The notes beneath the pieces were generated by a model. It saw only the letters and a program-made list of their open reading frames with translations, had not been told where the DNA came from and made no database searches. A program made the translations under genes and the position numbers. A stretch of DNA of 64,000 nt, taken from the NCBI GenBank assembly GCA_021030915.1, contig JAGEMR010000003.1, positions 496,001 to 560,000 on the forward strand. Direction: 5' to 3'. The stretch comes from Astrothelium macrocarpum (Eukaryota; Ascomycota; Dothideomycetes; Trypetheliales; Trypetheliaceae). The stretch's first letter is position 1. Every line of letters starts with the position of its first letter. Below are positions 42,542-53,453 of the stretch, piece by piece.

Positions 42542-43381
42542 ATGGCTTCCGCTGGTGGCGAAGTCGCAAACCTTGCGGACTCGTTCAACAAAGCGGCAAA
42601 CACGTACGAGCAACGTATGGGCACGGCCACGCGGGCTGTTGCTCGCCATATTGTATCAAACTTGCCTTCATTTCCTCCGGATTCCATTGTTTGCGATAAT
42701 GCTTGTGGAACGGGTGCAGTCACGCAAGCACTCTTGGATCATCATCCGCAAGTCCATGTTCGTGCAATCGACAGCTCGCCGGGCATGATCGAAATCATGC
42801 AACAAAATATCCAACGCAACAACTGGCAAGGTAGGGTCGAGGCAGAAGTCATGGACAGTGTCAACCTTCAGTTCCCGGACGATAAACTGGACGCCAATAT
42901 CATGAATTTTGGCATTTTCTTCGCCTCAGACGCACAGCAGGCGGCAAACGAGATCTATCGGACTCTCAAGAAAGAAGGCATCGCCGTAGTAACCTGCTGG
43001 AAGGAATCTGCACTCTATTCCATCATATTCGATGTCCAAGATATCGTCAAGCCAGCCAATCCACTCAAGAATCTGAGTTTCTTGGAGAAGTGGAAGGATC
43101 CAAACACTCTTTTAAAACACATGAATCTCGCCGGGTTTAGCGTGAGTAGGAAAGAACTTCCGGCCATCCTCAGTGGGACGTCGATATCTCAACTCACTGA
43201 ATCGGTTGCTGAAAATCTTCGGGGGATAGTAGGAGATCAATGGACTGAAGAAGAAAAGGGCAAGCTTTACATGGCGACCGAGAAGGTATTGGTTGATCAA
43301 GAAGCCAAATATCTCGCTATCGATACTGAAGAAACCAAGGGAATCTCTTGGACTGCGTGGATAGTGACTGGGAGAAAGTGA
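42542..43381 (+). CDS. Class I SAM-dependent methyltransferase, 279 aa
   Basis: Seen: single exon with ATG at 42542. Motif I for SAM binding is VCDNACGTGAVTQALL (about residues 50-65), motif II acidic residue follows in HVRAIDSSPGMIEIMQQN, and the motif III region is near IMNFGIFFASDAQQAANEI. The C-terminal half contains a substrate-cap type region ending in WTAWIVTGRK. The build is that of UbiE/Methyltransf_11/25-type small-molecule methyltransferases. The substrate cannot be told; no biosynthetic genes flank it, so a secondary-metabolite role has no support from context. No signal peptide or membrane helix, so probably cytosolic. Confidence 0.82.
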   Translation: MASAGGEVANLADSFNKAANTYEQRMGTATRAVARHIVSNLPSFPPDSIVCDNACGTGAVTQALLDHHPQVHVRAIDSSPGMIEIMQQNIQRNNWQGRVEAEVMDSVNLQFPDDKLDANIMNFGIFFASDAQQAANEIYRTLKKEGIAVVTCWKESALYSIIFDVQDIVKPANPLKNLSFLEKWKDPNTLLKHMNLAGFSVSRKELPAILSGTSISQLTESVAENLRGIVGDQWTEEEKGKLYMATEKVLVDQEAKYLAIDTEETKGISWTAWIVTGRK

Positions 43382-43836
43382 ATGAGCTGAGCTTACATGA
43401 GCCAAGCACATGTCAATAGCAAGACTGGTCTTGTGAAGCTTATTAGCTTATCATGATTGAGCGCATGCTAAGCGTCTCGAAAGGATTCCTATCGAATAGA
43501 GCAGTCCCAACTCGGTCAGAACACCAGATATTCCTTCTCATTTGAAGTTACAAGGCACCAAAGTGTCTAGTTATCAGTAATTTAGTAGGCATGGTGCGCA
43601 GATAATCGAGGTAAGATGGTAGAAAAGAGACGGGAGAAATGTTCGCCAACATTTCGCCCCTATCTCGAATGGCTTGTTCTTAGTAAGCATCGAAGCTCCC
43701 TTGACGGTCACCAGCTCAAGCGTTGTCTTCTATCACGTCAACCGTACACCAAACTCCTCCAGCCTTCCCATTCTAATCAGTCTCTACCACCACAATCCTC
43801 CAAGTACTTCCTACCTCCCATCGCAGCCAAGAAGCC
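43382..43836. other. Intergenic region upstream of rpt3
   Basis: 455 bp. No clear PACE-type (GGTGGCAAA) proteasome box was found by eye. Nothing else seen. Confidence 0.45.
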
Positions 43837-45102
43837 ATGGGTGACGTCGCAGTCGAGAACCCGGCCAACCAAGTGCCACCACATAAGAAGCAGCTCCCTT
43901 CATCAATACCGAATATCGACTCATTAGAAGGCTTTGCCACAGACGGAAGCGATGACTACTCCACATTCAAGAAGCTCCAGCGCCAACTAGAATACATCAA
44001 CCTCCAAGAGGAATACATCAAAGACGAGCAGCGCAGTCTCAAGCGCGAACTCGTCCGCGCCCAAGAAGAGATCAAACGCATCCAATCCGTGCCCCTCGTC
44101 ATCGGCCAATTCATGGAAGCCATCGACCAAAACACCGGCATCGTGCAATCCTCCACGGGCTCCAACTACGTGGTGCGCATCCTGTCCACGCTCGACCGCG
44201 AGCTGCTCAAGCCCTCGTCGTCGGTCGCGCTGCACCGCCACTCCAACTCGCTCGTCGACATCCTGCCGCCCGAAGCCGACAGCTCCATCGCAATGCTCGG
44301 CGCCGACGAGAAGCCCGACGTCACCTACGCCGACGTCGGCGGCCTCGACATGCAGAAGCAGGAGATCCGCGAGGCGGTTGAGCTGCCCCTGACCCACTTC
44401 GACCTGTACAAGCAGATCGGCATCGACCCGCCGCGCGGCGTGCTGCTGTATGGGCCCCCGGGCACCGGCAAGACGATGCTGGTCAAGGCGGTCGCGAACA
44501 GCACGACCGCGTCGTTCATCCGTGTGGTGGGTTCGGAGTTTGTGCAAAAGTATCTCGGCGAGGGCCCGCGCATGGTGCGCGATGTGTTCCGCATGGCGCG
44601 CGAGAATGCGCCGGCTATCATCTTCATCGATGAGATTGACGCCATCGCCACCAAGCGTTTTGATGCGCAGACGGGCGCTGATCGCGAGGTCCAGCGAATT
44701 TTGCTTGAGTTGCTGAATCAGATGGATGGGTTCGATCAGACGGCGAATGTGAAGGTGATTATGGCGACGAATCGTGCGGATACGTTGGATCCCGCGCTGC
44801 TGAGGCCCGGGAGGTTGGATCGGAAGATTGAGTTTCCGTCGTTGAGGGATCGGCGGGAGAGGAGGTTGATTTTTTCCACGATTGCGAGTAAGATGAGTTT
44901 GTCGCCCGAGGTGGATTTGGACAGCTTGATTGTGAGGAATGATCCGTTGAGTGGGGCCATCATTGCGGCGATTATGCAGGAGGCTGGTTTGAGGGCAGTG
45001 AGGAAGAATCGGTACAACATCATTCAGAGCGATTTGGAAGATGCGTATTCCAGCCAAGTAAAGGGGGCACAAGAGAGCGACAAGTTTGAGTTTTATAGAT
45101 GA
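43837..45102 (+). CDS. rpt3: 26S proteasome regulatory ATPase Rpt3 (PSMC4), 421 aa
   Basis: AAA+ ATPase of the proteasome base ring; unfolds substrates and opens the 20S gate. Seen: single exon, start MGDVAVENP in context AAGCCATGG. N-terminal coiled coil (about 45-85), OB-like domain, then AAA module: Walker A GPPGTGKT (206-213), Walker B IIFIDE (261-266), sensor 1 MATNRAD, arginine finger region RPGRLDRKIEFP. The C-terminus DKFEFYR carries the hydrophobic-Tyr-X tail that docks in the alpha ring, as in yeast Rpt3. Length is normal. Codons go from C-ending to G-ending at about 44,690. Confidence 0.96.
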   Translation: MGDVAVENPANQVPPHKKQLPSSIPNIDSLEGFATDGSDDYSTFKKLQRQLEYINLQEEYIKDEQRSLKRELVRAQEEIKRIQSVPLVIGQFMEAIDQNTGIVQSSTGSNYVVRILSTLDRELLKPSSSVALHRHSNSLVDILPPEADSSIAMLGADEKPDVTYADVGGLDMQKQEIREAVELPLTHFDLYKQIGIDPPRGVLLYGPPGTGKTMLVKAVANSTTASFIRVVGSEFVQKYLGEGPRMVRDVFRMARENAPAIIFIDEIDAIATKRFDAQTGADREVQRILLELLNQMDGFDQTANVKVIMATNRADTLDPALLRPGRLDRKIEFPSLRDRRERRLIFSTIASKMSLSPEVDLDSLIVRNDPLSGAIIAAIMQEAGLRAVRKNRYNIIQSDLEDAYSSQVKGAQESDKFEFYR

Positions 45103-46153
45103 GAGGTGAGTGGCTTGATGTAGAAACGTAGACGGCATCCGGGTGCTGTATGATTGCTCTGGAAAGCCTCTTGTATCATAGACGTACGATAATACTTTTT
45201 CAACATGTTCGCCTTTTGACAGCATTGACTTTAAGAAATAACGAATAGACACAAGGACGCCAGAGATTGGCGCCGCTTGTTGTAGTAGGACTGTTCTCTT
45301 TGATACAGGGAAGAATTTGATAGTATTTCTGATTATGTATTTCAGTATGGGATATCACAGATCAAGAAGATATGTGGAAAAGATAAAAGACCGAATTGGG
45401 CTCGTCAAAGCCAACTGGATCAACATTCCGCTCTACTCCACCTTCTGGTAGCCATCGCTGAATTATGGTCTCACAAAGAGAAACAGTTAAAAGCCTGGAC
45501 TTGTAATCAACATCGCATTTCTGCACATGTCTAGCATAAATTCTATATACCCCAGACAACGCTCTTGCGTCCCCTGTCATGCATTGAAATGTCTTTAGGC
45601 CGTTCACAGCCTTTGGCACCAAAATAATCTATAGTACAAATAACAAAAGAGATGCCCAATGTCCCTTTTCTTGTGGGAAGCATCAGGCGATTGTGTGTAT
45701 GTGTGTGGTCAGCAAGCAAATAGATGCTGCATGACCAATAACAATAGTATTGGAATAAAAGACAAGAAAATATGCCTTCGGTAGAGGTAATGGGAGAGAG
45801 AGTGAAAGAGCGAGATAAGAGACGGGTATGCAACAACGATCCCAATAATAACAACAGTAATAGCGGTCATGATGAGATGATGGTGATGATGCACAACAGA
45901 TATGAAAAAAGACACGGAACACCTCTTCGCGAGGAAGAATCACACGATTACGACCCATCCAACGCCAACCCAAGTCCATCTTGGCTTTGCTTTCCAAAAC
46001 CCCCTTGCCCACTTCGAACCAGCAAAAACGCGTTCCACTCCGAGGAAACGCACAAACGGAAAAAAGCGCACCTTAGCAAGGAGAAAAAAACCCAGATCAT
46101 AAGTCAAAAAAAAAAAAAAAATGTGCACACCCCATTCTTCATCACCCCCCCTT
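45103..46153. other. Convergent intergenic region rpt3 / mss4
   Basis: 1.05 kb. Contains a GT-rich tract (45,690-45,710) and a run of 16 A at 46106-46121, which is T-rich on the mss4 strand just past its stop. Frames of 80-150 codons lack motifs. Confidence 0.5.
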
Positions 46154-49100
46154 CTATCCCCCCCTTCTCTCCTCATCCACCCTCTGCACCCTCATCTCCA
46201 TATCCTCAAAATCCCCACTCTTCCTAAACCGCGTCGTCGTCGCCGGCGGGGGACTCGCAGTATACGTGTCCGCAATCACGGGGGGCCCCACATGCGGCGG
46301 CACAGGCGCAGGCGTCGTCGGCAGCGGCTTCGACCGCTCCTCCAGCGTCGTCAACGCGCTCGCGGGCCTCCCCCTCCCACCCACACCGACCCCATCATCC
46401 TTGGGCGGCGGCGTCGGCGGCAGCATCAGCACGCCGGAGAACCGGCTATTCGCACTCCCCCTCTTCCCCTCGCTACTATTCCTGCTCCCCCTCGCGCTGT
46501 GGTGTTCGCCGCCGCCATGGCTCCCGGACTCCCCCACCACCTCCTCGACGACGGGCAGCGTGGTGGCTCCTCCGCAGGCGCCGCTGCGGTCCGCGGACGG
46601 GCTGCGCACGGCTGCGAGCCGGCGGTCCGGGACGTCGTCTTCGGAGGCGCCGCGCCGTTGCGATTTGGCGGCTTCGCGGGAGGCGCGCTCCATCACGGCG
46701 TCGGTTTGCGGGGATTGGTGTTGGGATGAGGTGGGGAGGGTTGGGGCGCGGTGGGCGGAGGAGGAGGAGGAGGAGGAGGAGGTGGTGGTGGGGGGTTTGC
46801 CGGGGTCGTCGGGGGAGGTGCGGGTGGGTTTGGGGGTGGAGGTGGGGCCGTCGAGGGAGAGGTGGGAGGTGCGTTGTTCGGAGGAGGAGAAGGGGTGGGA
46901 GGGATTGGTGGTGGTGGTGGTGGTGGGGATTGCGTCGGGGTTTTGCGGCTGCTGTTGTTCGGCGTGGAGTTTGTCGGCTTCGGCGGCTTCGCGGGTTTTG
47001 GTGATGCCGGAGATGAAGCGGACGAAGCGGTCGCCGTAGGGTTCCGGTGGGATGGCGGAGATTTGGGATTTTGGGTTGGAGAGACCTTTCCAGAAGTGTT
47101 CGGTGCGTTTGACAAAGTCGTACTGTGCATGGGTATTGATTAGTTATGAGAGAGGATATTGGATGGTGAAGAGACCTTACATGAGTTAGACAGTCAATAA
47201 CCCCAAGGTAATAGATTTCCTCGCCAGCGCGATCATCCTCGTGCGTTGCTCTGAATCCGCCGTCGTCCTGGTAAAAGTAAAATCCCTTCTTACTCTCCAA
47301 CACTTCTTCTGGCATTTTACTAGCTGTCTGATCCATGGGTATTGGCTTTTGATTCTTGATAATCTCCCGAAGTTCCTTTGCTTTCCTTGCATTTTCTAGT
47401 TTCGAGGGTGTCCGTGTCAGTACACTAGGCACTTGTTGCAGCGACATGCTTCCTCTGTGCGTTGGATCGGAGACCTGCTGATGAAGGCCTTGGGCCTGTT
47501 GCGGTTCTTCTTCGGGAGTCTCACCACCTGGTTGGAAGACCTGGAGCGTCTTGTTCCGAATGTTCTCTTCGTTGCCGCGCTCGAGATCATGAATTCCAAC
47601 CAAAAGACTGTAATCCATAATCTTTAGCTTCTGCAACAAAGTTACATCTCGCTGTATCTGTTCAACAAAATTCTGCTTCTTTGTTGGTCCGAATTCGAGA
47701 TGGAGATCTCTCCGTAGCCAATTGAGGTCTTTGAGCGTGGCTCGAGGATTCTTTTCCAAGTCTTCTTCTTTGAAATCACGACCGATGGTAGAGCCTTTGA
47801 GATCGAATGTCCGATGGATATCTCGGTGAGGTGGAAACAGGTTGTTCATTACAACAAAGTGTGTCTTGCGACCATATGGCATCTTCATTCGATGTAAACC
47901 GTAGAATTGGGAGAGAAGAGTGTTGGGGTTGTCCTGAACGTGCTGATAATATTCCTTTAATATCTTGCGCAGGAATTTGTGCTCTGCATGGTGGATCGTC
48001 TTTATTATGTATTTGTAGTCCCGGGAAAAGTAAAAGAAGCTACCGCTTTTACCAGGCGAGCCTAACTCCGAGAGAATGTATTTGCTGGTAAGAGACATGA
48101 GGTAGTCTGCGGGATCTATCTTGAAGATCCTCCGTAAATGTCGAAAAACCCATGGTGCATAATCCTTGAATTTGAAGTCATACTTGGCGGATGGAGTGAG
48201 TTCGTTTCCAGTACTATGAGATTCAGCATCAGCTTTACGAAGCAATCCGAAACAGACTTACACGTCAAAGGAAAATTTCTGGCAGGTCTGAAAATCAGCA
48301 TCACACAAGTCTCGATCAACTTTGGCATTGCATCTGGAAACGGTAAAGCGAATGCCCGTCAGCATATTGTACGCCATGACGAAATTGGCGTGATTCTGAT
48401 CAACTCTAGTCCCAACCAGCACTCTCTCATCATCTTCATCCTCTTTCCGTTTTCTCTTGCTCGCTCTTTTTTGTCGTATGTGCTCCGCCCATCGTAGCGC
48501 ATCCTCATCTTGCGGTACCTCGTCAAGATTTATTTGTGAATGGATAGATCTCGTCGTCCGCCGCGCCAATGTCAAGGACGCTCTTCTTCGGGTGGGTGTA
48601 GCCGGTGAGAAGCGTCCCGTACTTATTGCCTCATCGGTGGCTTGTGAGTCTCTTGAAAGACGAGCAGTATTGACTTTTGGAACTTCCAATGTATGTCGGT
48701 GTTGGAGGCGGCTGTGGGGGGAACCTTGCAGTGCAGCGATGGTTGGATTTATCGGCGCAGTTGACATGGGGTCTTTGGGATCTCGAAATGCAGGTGGAGA
48801 GGATACTCGATGTTTGTCCGTGCCAGCCGGAGTGTTCAGCGCACTCTTGGAGGAGGTTCGATCTGGTTGGAAAGCACTCACGCTTCTTCCATGGCCAGGT
48901 GCTGGTCCAGCTTGATTCACATTCCGAGGTGACGATGTCACAGTAGAGGGAGATGACTCTGTAAAACCATTACCATTGACTAGAGCGGGAGTATTATCAT
49001 ATCCTGTAGATGATGTTCCTATTGGTAACTTCTTGGAGTCATCTTTGACTCGAGACTCGTTCGGGGTTGATGTGTTTTCGTTGGGGCTTTCTCCATTGAC

Positions 49101-49445
49101 CTTTTCTTTGCCAACACTCGATGTTCGCGCTGTGCTGTCGGACTGCGAGCTGCTCTTGTAAGAGGGGCTAGTGTCTCCACCATCCACGTCTATTGACCCG
49201 TCTGTGTGTCCATTTGGCAAAGGTTGTACGCTTGGTCCCGTCCCGTTCACAAGCGTACTCTCGGGTCGGACAAGATCTCCGTTTGACAAGGTCTTGGATT
49301 GTCGTGTGCTCGTACGATTGCTGAAGGTGAGTTTATCTATCGACTCGCGAGGATAGTAGTTGAAGGCGGAGATGGAGCTGGCTAACGAAGTACGGTCTGC
49401 CGGCTCGTCGCTCGCGAACGAGGGCATCTCGAAGGACTGGTGCAT
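46154..49445 (-). CDS. mss4: Phosphatidylinositol-4-phosphate 5-kinase Mss4/Its3, 1061 aa
   Basis: Makes PI(4,5)P2 at the plasma membrane, needed for polarity and actin. Seen: three exons on the minus strand, 49445-48262, 48213-47181 and 47122-46154; introns 48 and 58 nt; phases agree. The N-terminal 390 residues are Ser-rich and disordered. The kinase core follows with DFKFKDYAPWVFRHLRRIF, the glycine-rich GKSGSFFYFS, the catalytic lysine in DYKYIIKTI, DLKGSTIGR, MDYSLLVGIHDL and, across the second intron, YYLGVIDCLTHYDFVKRTEH. A variable Ser/Pro/Thr-rich C-terminal extension of about 270 residues contains a Ser run encoded by a trinucleotide repeat near 46,757-46,783. The start could also be the Met at residue 7. 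Confidence 0.92.
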
Positions 49446-50138
49446 CCGACGAGCATTGAACGCAACTTTATGGAGTGACGCGTGCCGCTGTCATACCTTG
49501 CGAAAGGGCGAGGAGATTGGTAACTGGCGGGTTCCGGTGGTGGTTGCAATGTCGGTGGTGACCGTGCGTGGACAGGCCAAGTGATAGGAGTGGAGAGGAT
49601 TGAATGGTGAATTGATTTGATATGGACTGATCCAGGTAAGATGCGAATCCGGGGAGAATGTGGACTGGGATGAGCTGAAGGCAATGTTCTTTGGGAACTG
49701 GGTGGGTTTGATCAGGGTCTCTCATCCTCTCTCTGTACTTTCCACGCCTCTCCCTTCAGCCCAAGCGACACGGCCCAAGCGACCAACAACCACCACTCTT
49801 CACTTCATACCCTCCCAAAACAAGCCCTCTACGAGCGGAACAATATCATCTAATTGCCGTTCTCACAGCTATAATGCATTTGTCGCCTTGCCATGCGCTT
49901 CCTCGACTGCGTTGTGCGCTATCAAGGCTATGACGTCGCATTGAAGACTGGAGAGTATTGTTATCTTAGTGAGAGATGGAGATCAATTTGACTTTCTAAT
50001 TCGCCATCCAACCTCCATCTAAGTCTCCATACTACTTTAAGCTAAATGTGAGCTAGATTGATAGTTGATCTGTAAAGAAGATGACGGAGAAGTGCCCGAC
50101 TTCCAGTGTCGAGATAAAAATATCACACGCCGAAACGT
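49446..50138. other. mss4 promoter and DNA-ligase 3' region
   Basis: 693 bp between two minus-strand genes; no supported gene. Alternating CT-rich stretches near 49,730-49,820 on the plus strand. Confidence 0.5.
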
Positions 50139-53100
50139 TTACCCTTCATAGCATATCCTCTGCCGAACACCCGTGCTGTTTGCAAAATAATGGCACCCTT
50201 CCTCTCCATCCCAGTTGACAACGCCATAGAAATGTCTCCAGAGATTCGTCGCTTCATTTGCCTTGTAATCTGTGGCACTCATCTCCTCCAAAATCCTCCA
50301 ATCCCACAACGCCACCTTCTCTCTGAGCCCCAGATCCAAAACTTCCTGTACCACATTCAAACTTGCTTTTTTCCGCCGCGTTTCAAGAAGCACGACCTTT
50401 TGCAAGCCAGGATAACTCTGGCTTTTGTAGAAGACTGCGTCATCCCCGGCATCTATATCAAAATCTCGTTCACGTTCCCATTGTTCCAGAAATTGAACGC
50501 GAGAGGCGCGGTGCATGGAAATGAGATCCTCACAAACCCATGGCGATCTTGCTACACATGGGGCGAGATACACAATGCTGCTCCGGAGATTCGGGCACAA
50601 GACGTCAAGTGACATTGGTGGTGTTGTTCCAGCATTCGGCGCTCTTTCCAATCTCTGCCGTACCAAAGTAGATGTCTTGTTTTGCAATTGATCCTTGGTG
50701 GGCGGAGAGACGGTCTTATTGCTCTCTGAGCTTGGAGACGACCTGGATTCTATTTGAGATGCAATATTGACCGTCATTGAATTCCTTGACGACTGTTCGT
50801 CCTCGGTATAATAAGAAGCCACGCTTCTGTCATCTGGGGACTTCTGCCTGTGATCTGGTGAGTTGGTAATGTCCACAAGTGGCCCTTTCCACTGCCGAGT
50901 ATTATCATTTCCTGCGCTCGATGCAACCGATTGCTCCCTACTTGAACTCGCTACGTAATGTGGTCTCTTGGATGTATGTGCTGGTTTTGCTATATCTGAT
51001 AATCGTGAAGTCTCACTCATGGTATCGTAAGAACGCTTGGTAGGTCTCGATGGCTGTTGAGAGACCAGTCTGCCATCTGAAGTTTCCTTCATTTGCTCAG
51101 TGACCTTAGTTACGAATGACACTTTCTTTACTGCGTTAATGCCAGGTGACGCGAGGTTGCCTTTTATGGGTCTCCGCTTAGATGGAGGAGATAGTGACGA
51201 AAGATCTGGTCCAACTCGCTGTGTTCTGGAGGAGATGAAAACGTCAACAAGAGAGCGAACACTTGATTTTGGTTTGCCCGTCTCCACTCCTTCGGTCAGC
51301 CTGCTGGTTGACGTGCTTGTGGTAGTTCCTGGACTCGTCTCTGAAGATTGTAGCGCCTTTGACGATGTTGGCATTGCCGGAGTCTGACAAGGACTTCGAG
51401 ATTCTATTCTTCTAGTCACTGGAACTGTCTTTCGAATAGCATCAACCCATTTCTCCAGTTCTTGGCTCTCGCCTTCAGGCGCCGGTTCTCGTGATGTTCT
51501 TGCAAGACCTTGCAGTTCTACAAAACTAATCGCATCTTTCCAACTTCGGTCGAGATGGATCTTGCGTATTCGTGGATGTCTTAGCATGTAGAAGTTGGCG
51601 CCTGAGGGCTTTTCGAATGCGCTACCAAGAACCTCGACAACAAGTGGGGACGAGAAGATGGTCTGTACTGGCTGTAGCGATCCTTGAACAGAAAAATCAA
51701 AAGCCTTTGGCATCTCATCTCTATCGTAGGGCTGCTGCATGAATTTGCCATGCTCGCACAGAGTCTCCAAGTCAGCCTTTGAGATGCAACTCTGGCAACG
51801 TATCAAGTCGACAATCTTGTATCGGGGTCTAGCATCCCGACGCAACACGTCTTCTTTGTTCTCAAGGCAACCCAAGTAAAAGCTGGTCCACATAGGCTTT
51901 GGAGCTTCACAAGCTTGAGCATCACGAGCGTCATAAGATGCCCCAATCACCGCAAAGTCGGCTTCATCGCCCATATTTGCAATGTAGTCTCGCTTCATCT
52001 TGATAAAGCCCTGATATCCGAGTGTGCCATCGTGCTCCTGTAAATTAAAGTAGGGAGCATCCAAAGGTTTCAACACCAGACCTTCCCATCGACAGGTAAT
52101 CGACCAGGCAAAGTACTCCATCAGTGTCTCCTTTGCATCAACTCTTGAGAAATCAATGGTCTTTCGCTCAGCAGTCATAGCTCGCCCAGATTGCTTCGTG
52201 AGTATTGATGCCAGGCGACTCCTGCGTGCGTGGTATGGTTCGCGCATCATCATTTCGTCGTCAATCGTCAGAAGATCATGGAACACCACCATAAGATGCT
52301 CATGTGGATGAGCTTGTGAATCATTCTCAGTACCGAGAAATGAACCAGATCTTGAAACATGTTTTCGAATCTTGGCGAATTCCAGAATTTCTTCAGTTGC
52401 GTCGCTATAGACAACCATCTCAGCAAGCAAGATACAGTTTACTTTGATGGGGCAATCAGATTTTCCCAAGCGCAAGCACTCGCGAATGACTTGATGAACA
52501 CCAGCGCGATCTTGAGTTGAGTCTTTGCCGCTTTTTGAATATATCTGTATGCATTGAGGATCTTTGGTCATATCAATGTGAATCTCGCAATATTCGCCAT
52601 CATATTTTCTTTCTGCAGACCAGCGCCGTAGGCCAAGGAGCTTCAGACAACTCTGAATCGACCAAGCTTTGATGAATGTCGGTCGTCCAACTTTGACTCC
52701 AATCTTAAGACATAGGCGACTAGAAGCATCTCTCTTATATGTGATTTCCTCCTCAGAACCCGGACTGGTAGGGTAGCAGGCCAAGACATCTTTCAGTAGA
52801 GTCAAAGCATCTGTGAGAGAATCTTGAAAACGGAGCAAATCTGGCAGGAGAAAATGATAGGCATGCAGGACTTGATGGTCCTCAGGTACAAATCTTGCAA
52901 TGTCTTTTACGACCAACCGTGTCAGCCATTTTGCTTGGCGCGGATCCATTCGTCGGTAAAGCCATTCCAGAGGGCTCTCCAGATCATTGCTGCTTCTCAT
53001 AACACGTATACTAGGGTTTGAGAAACGTGACCTGGACGCCAATTGATTGAGCGATGAATCGACCTCATCGACAGTGACTGGAGGAATAGCTGGAGGGCCA

Positions 53101-53453
53101 ATGTCTTTTGTTGCGCGCTCTGTGCATGTTCCCAGGTCTCCTCTTCCAGGGATGGTATAAGCCAAAAGGTCACTCAACCGCGATTGATTAAGGCAATAGC
53201 TTTGACCAATGATTCTGCTCAGCCGTTTCTCTTGGATACAATAGTTTCGATCAGGTCGCCGATGAGGTAGAAGTGAAGAAAGAAGTGCTTCTGAAGACGC
53301 GCTGTCAATCTCATTGCGGTGGCGCTTGAACCACTGCTTGACTTTTTCATTCTTCAGTCTTCTCCGCACCAATGGCGTCGGAGGTGGAAGTTGATTCTCA
53401 ATCCTCTCGAGCTGCGTCAAGAGATCGCAAAGGAGGCTGAATTTGAGCGGCAT
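50139..53453 (-). CDS. ATP-dependent DNA ligase, Lig4-related, 1104 aa
   Basis: Seals DNA nicks through an AMP-lysine intermediate. Seen: single exon; start at 53453 (MPLKFSLLCDLLTQLE), because the longer frame begins only with TTG. N-terminal helical domain (about 1-260), then motif I ERKYDGEYCEIH with the nucleotidyl lysine at about residue 283. Motif IV EGLVLKP and motif V FIKMKRDY follow, then an OB-fold region. After about residue 680 there is a Ser/Thr-rich linker, and the last 130 residues (from about LRSSIVYLAPCVARSPWVCE) look BRCT-like. Canonical Lig4 has two BRCT repeats flanking an Xrcc4-binding segment; here only one is evident and the linker is long. It may be a second, non-canonical Lig4-type ligase of filamentous fungi rather than the main end-joining ligase. 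Confidence 0.82.
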   Translation of the reverse strand: MPLKFSLLCDLLTQLERIENQLPPPTPLVRRRLKNEKVKQWFKRHRNEIDSASSEALLSSLLPHRRPDRNYCIQEKRLSRIIGQSYCLNQSRLSDLLAYTIPGRGDLGTCTERATKDIGPPAIPPVTVDEVDSSLNQLASRSRFSNPSIRVMRSSNDLESPLEWLYRRMDPRQAKWLTRLVVKDIARFVPEDHQVLHAYHFLLPDLLRFQDSLTDALTLLKDVLACYPTSPGSEEEITYKRDASSRLCLKIGVKVGRPTFIKAWSIQSCLKLLGLRRWSAERKYDGEYCEIHIDMTKDPQCIQIYSKSGKDSTQDRAGVHQVIRECLRLGKSDCPIKVNCILLAEMVVYSDATEEILEFAKIRKHVSRSGSFLGTENDSQAHPHEHLMVVFHDLLTIDDEMMMREPYHARRSRLASILTKQSGRAMTAERKTIDFSRVDAKETLMEYFAWSITCRWEGLVLKPLDAPYFNLQEHDGTLGYQGFIKMKRDYIANMGDEADFAVIGASYDARDAQACEAPKPMWTSFYLGCLENKEDVLRRDARPRYKIVDLIRCQSCISKADLETLCEHGKFMQQPYDRDEMPKAFDFSVQGSLQPVQTIFSSPLVVEVLGSAFEKPSGANFYMLRHPRIRKIHLDRSWKDAISFVELQGLARTSREPAPEGESQELEKWVDAIRKTVPVTRRIESRSPCQTPAMPTSSKALQSSETSPGTTTSTSTSRLTEGVETGKPKSSVRSLVDVFISSRTQRVGPDLSSLSPPSKRRPIKGNLASPGINAVKKVSFVTKVTEQMKETSDGRLVSQQPSRPTKRSYDTMSETSRLSDIAKPAHTSKRPHYVASSSREQSVASSAGNDNTRQWKGPLVDITNSPDHRQKSPDDRSVASYYTEDEQSSRNSMTVNIASQIESRSSPSSESNKTVSPPTKDQLQNKTSTLVRQRLERAPNAGTTPPMSLDVLCPNLRSSIVYLAPCVARSPWVCEDLISMHRASRVQFLEQWERERDFDIDAGDDAVFYKSQSYPGLQKVVLLETRRKKASLNVVQEVLDLGLREKVALWDWRILEEMSATDYKANEATNLWRHFYGVVNWDGEEGCHYFANSTGVRQRICYEG

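Noticed and set aside
8790..43381. Possible secondary-metabolite cluster (SDR, cyclase, GH43, methyltransferase)
   Set aside because: The cyclase is primary-metabolism Erg7, the genes are 5-25 kb apart with housekeeping genes between, and there is no transporter, regulator or synthase.
43987..45252. 421-codon antisense frame fully opposite rpt3
   Set aside because: It has no motif and is His/Arg/Leu-rich as expected from the reverse of GC-biased codons; rpt3 on the other strand is unmistakable.
46757..46783. GGA trinucleotide repeat as an unusual element
   Set aside because: It simply encodes a Ser run in the variable tail of Mss4.
46476..47120. Arg/His/Pro-rich continuation of the mss4 second exon frame
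   Set aside because: It comes from reading through the 58-nt intron at 47123-47180; the spliced frame gives the conserved HYDFVKRTEH instead.
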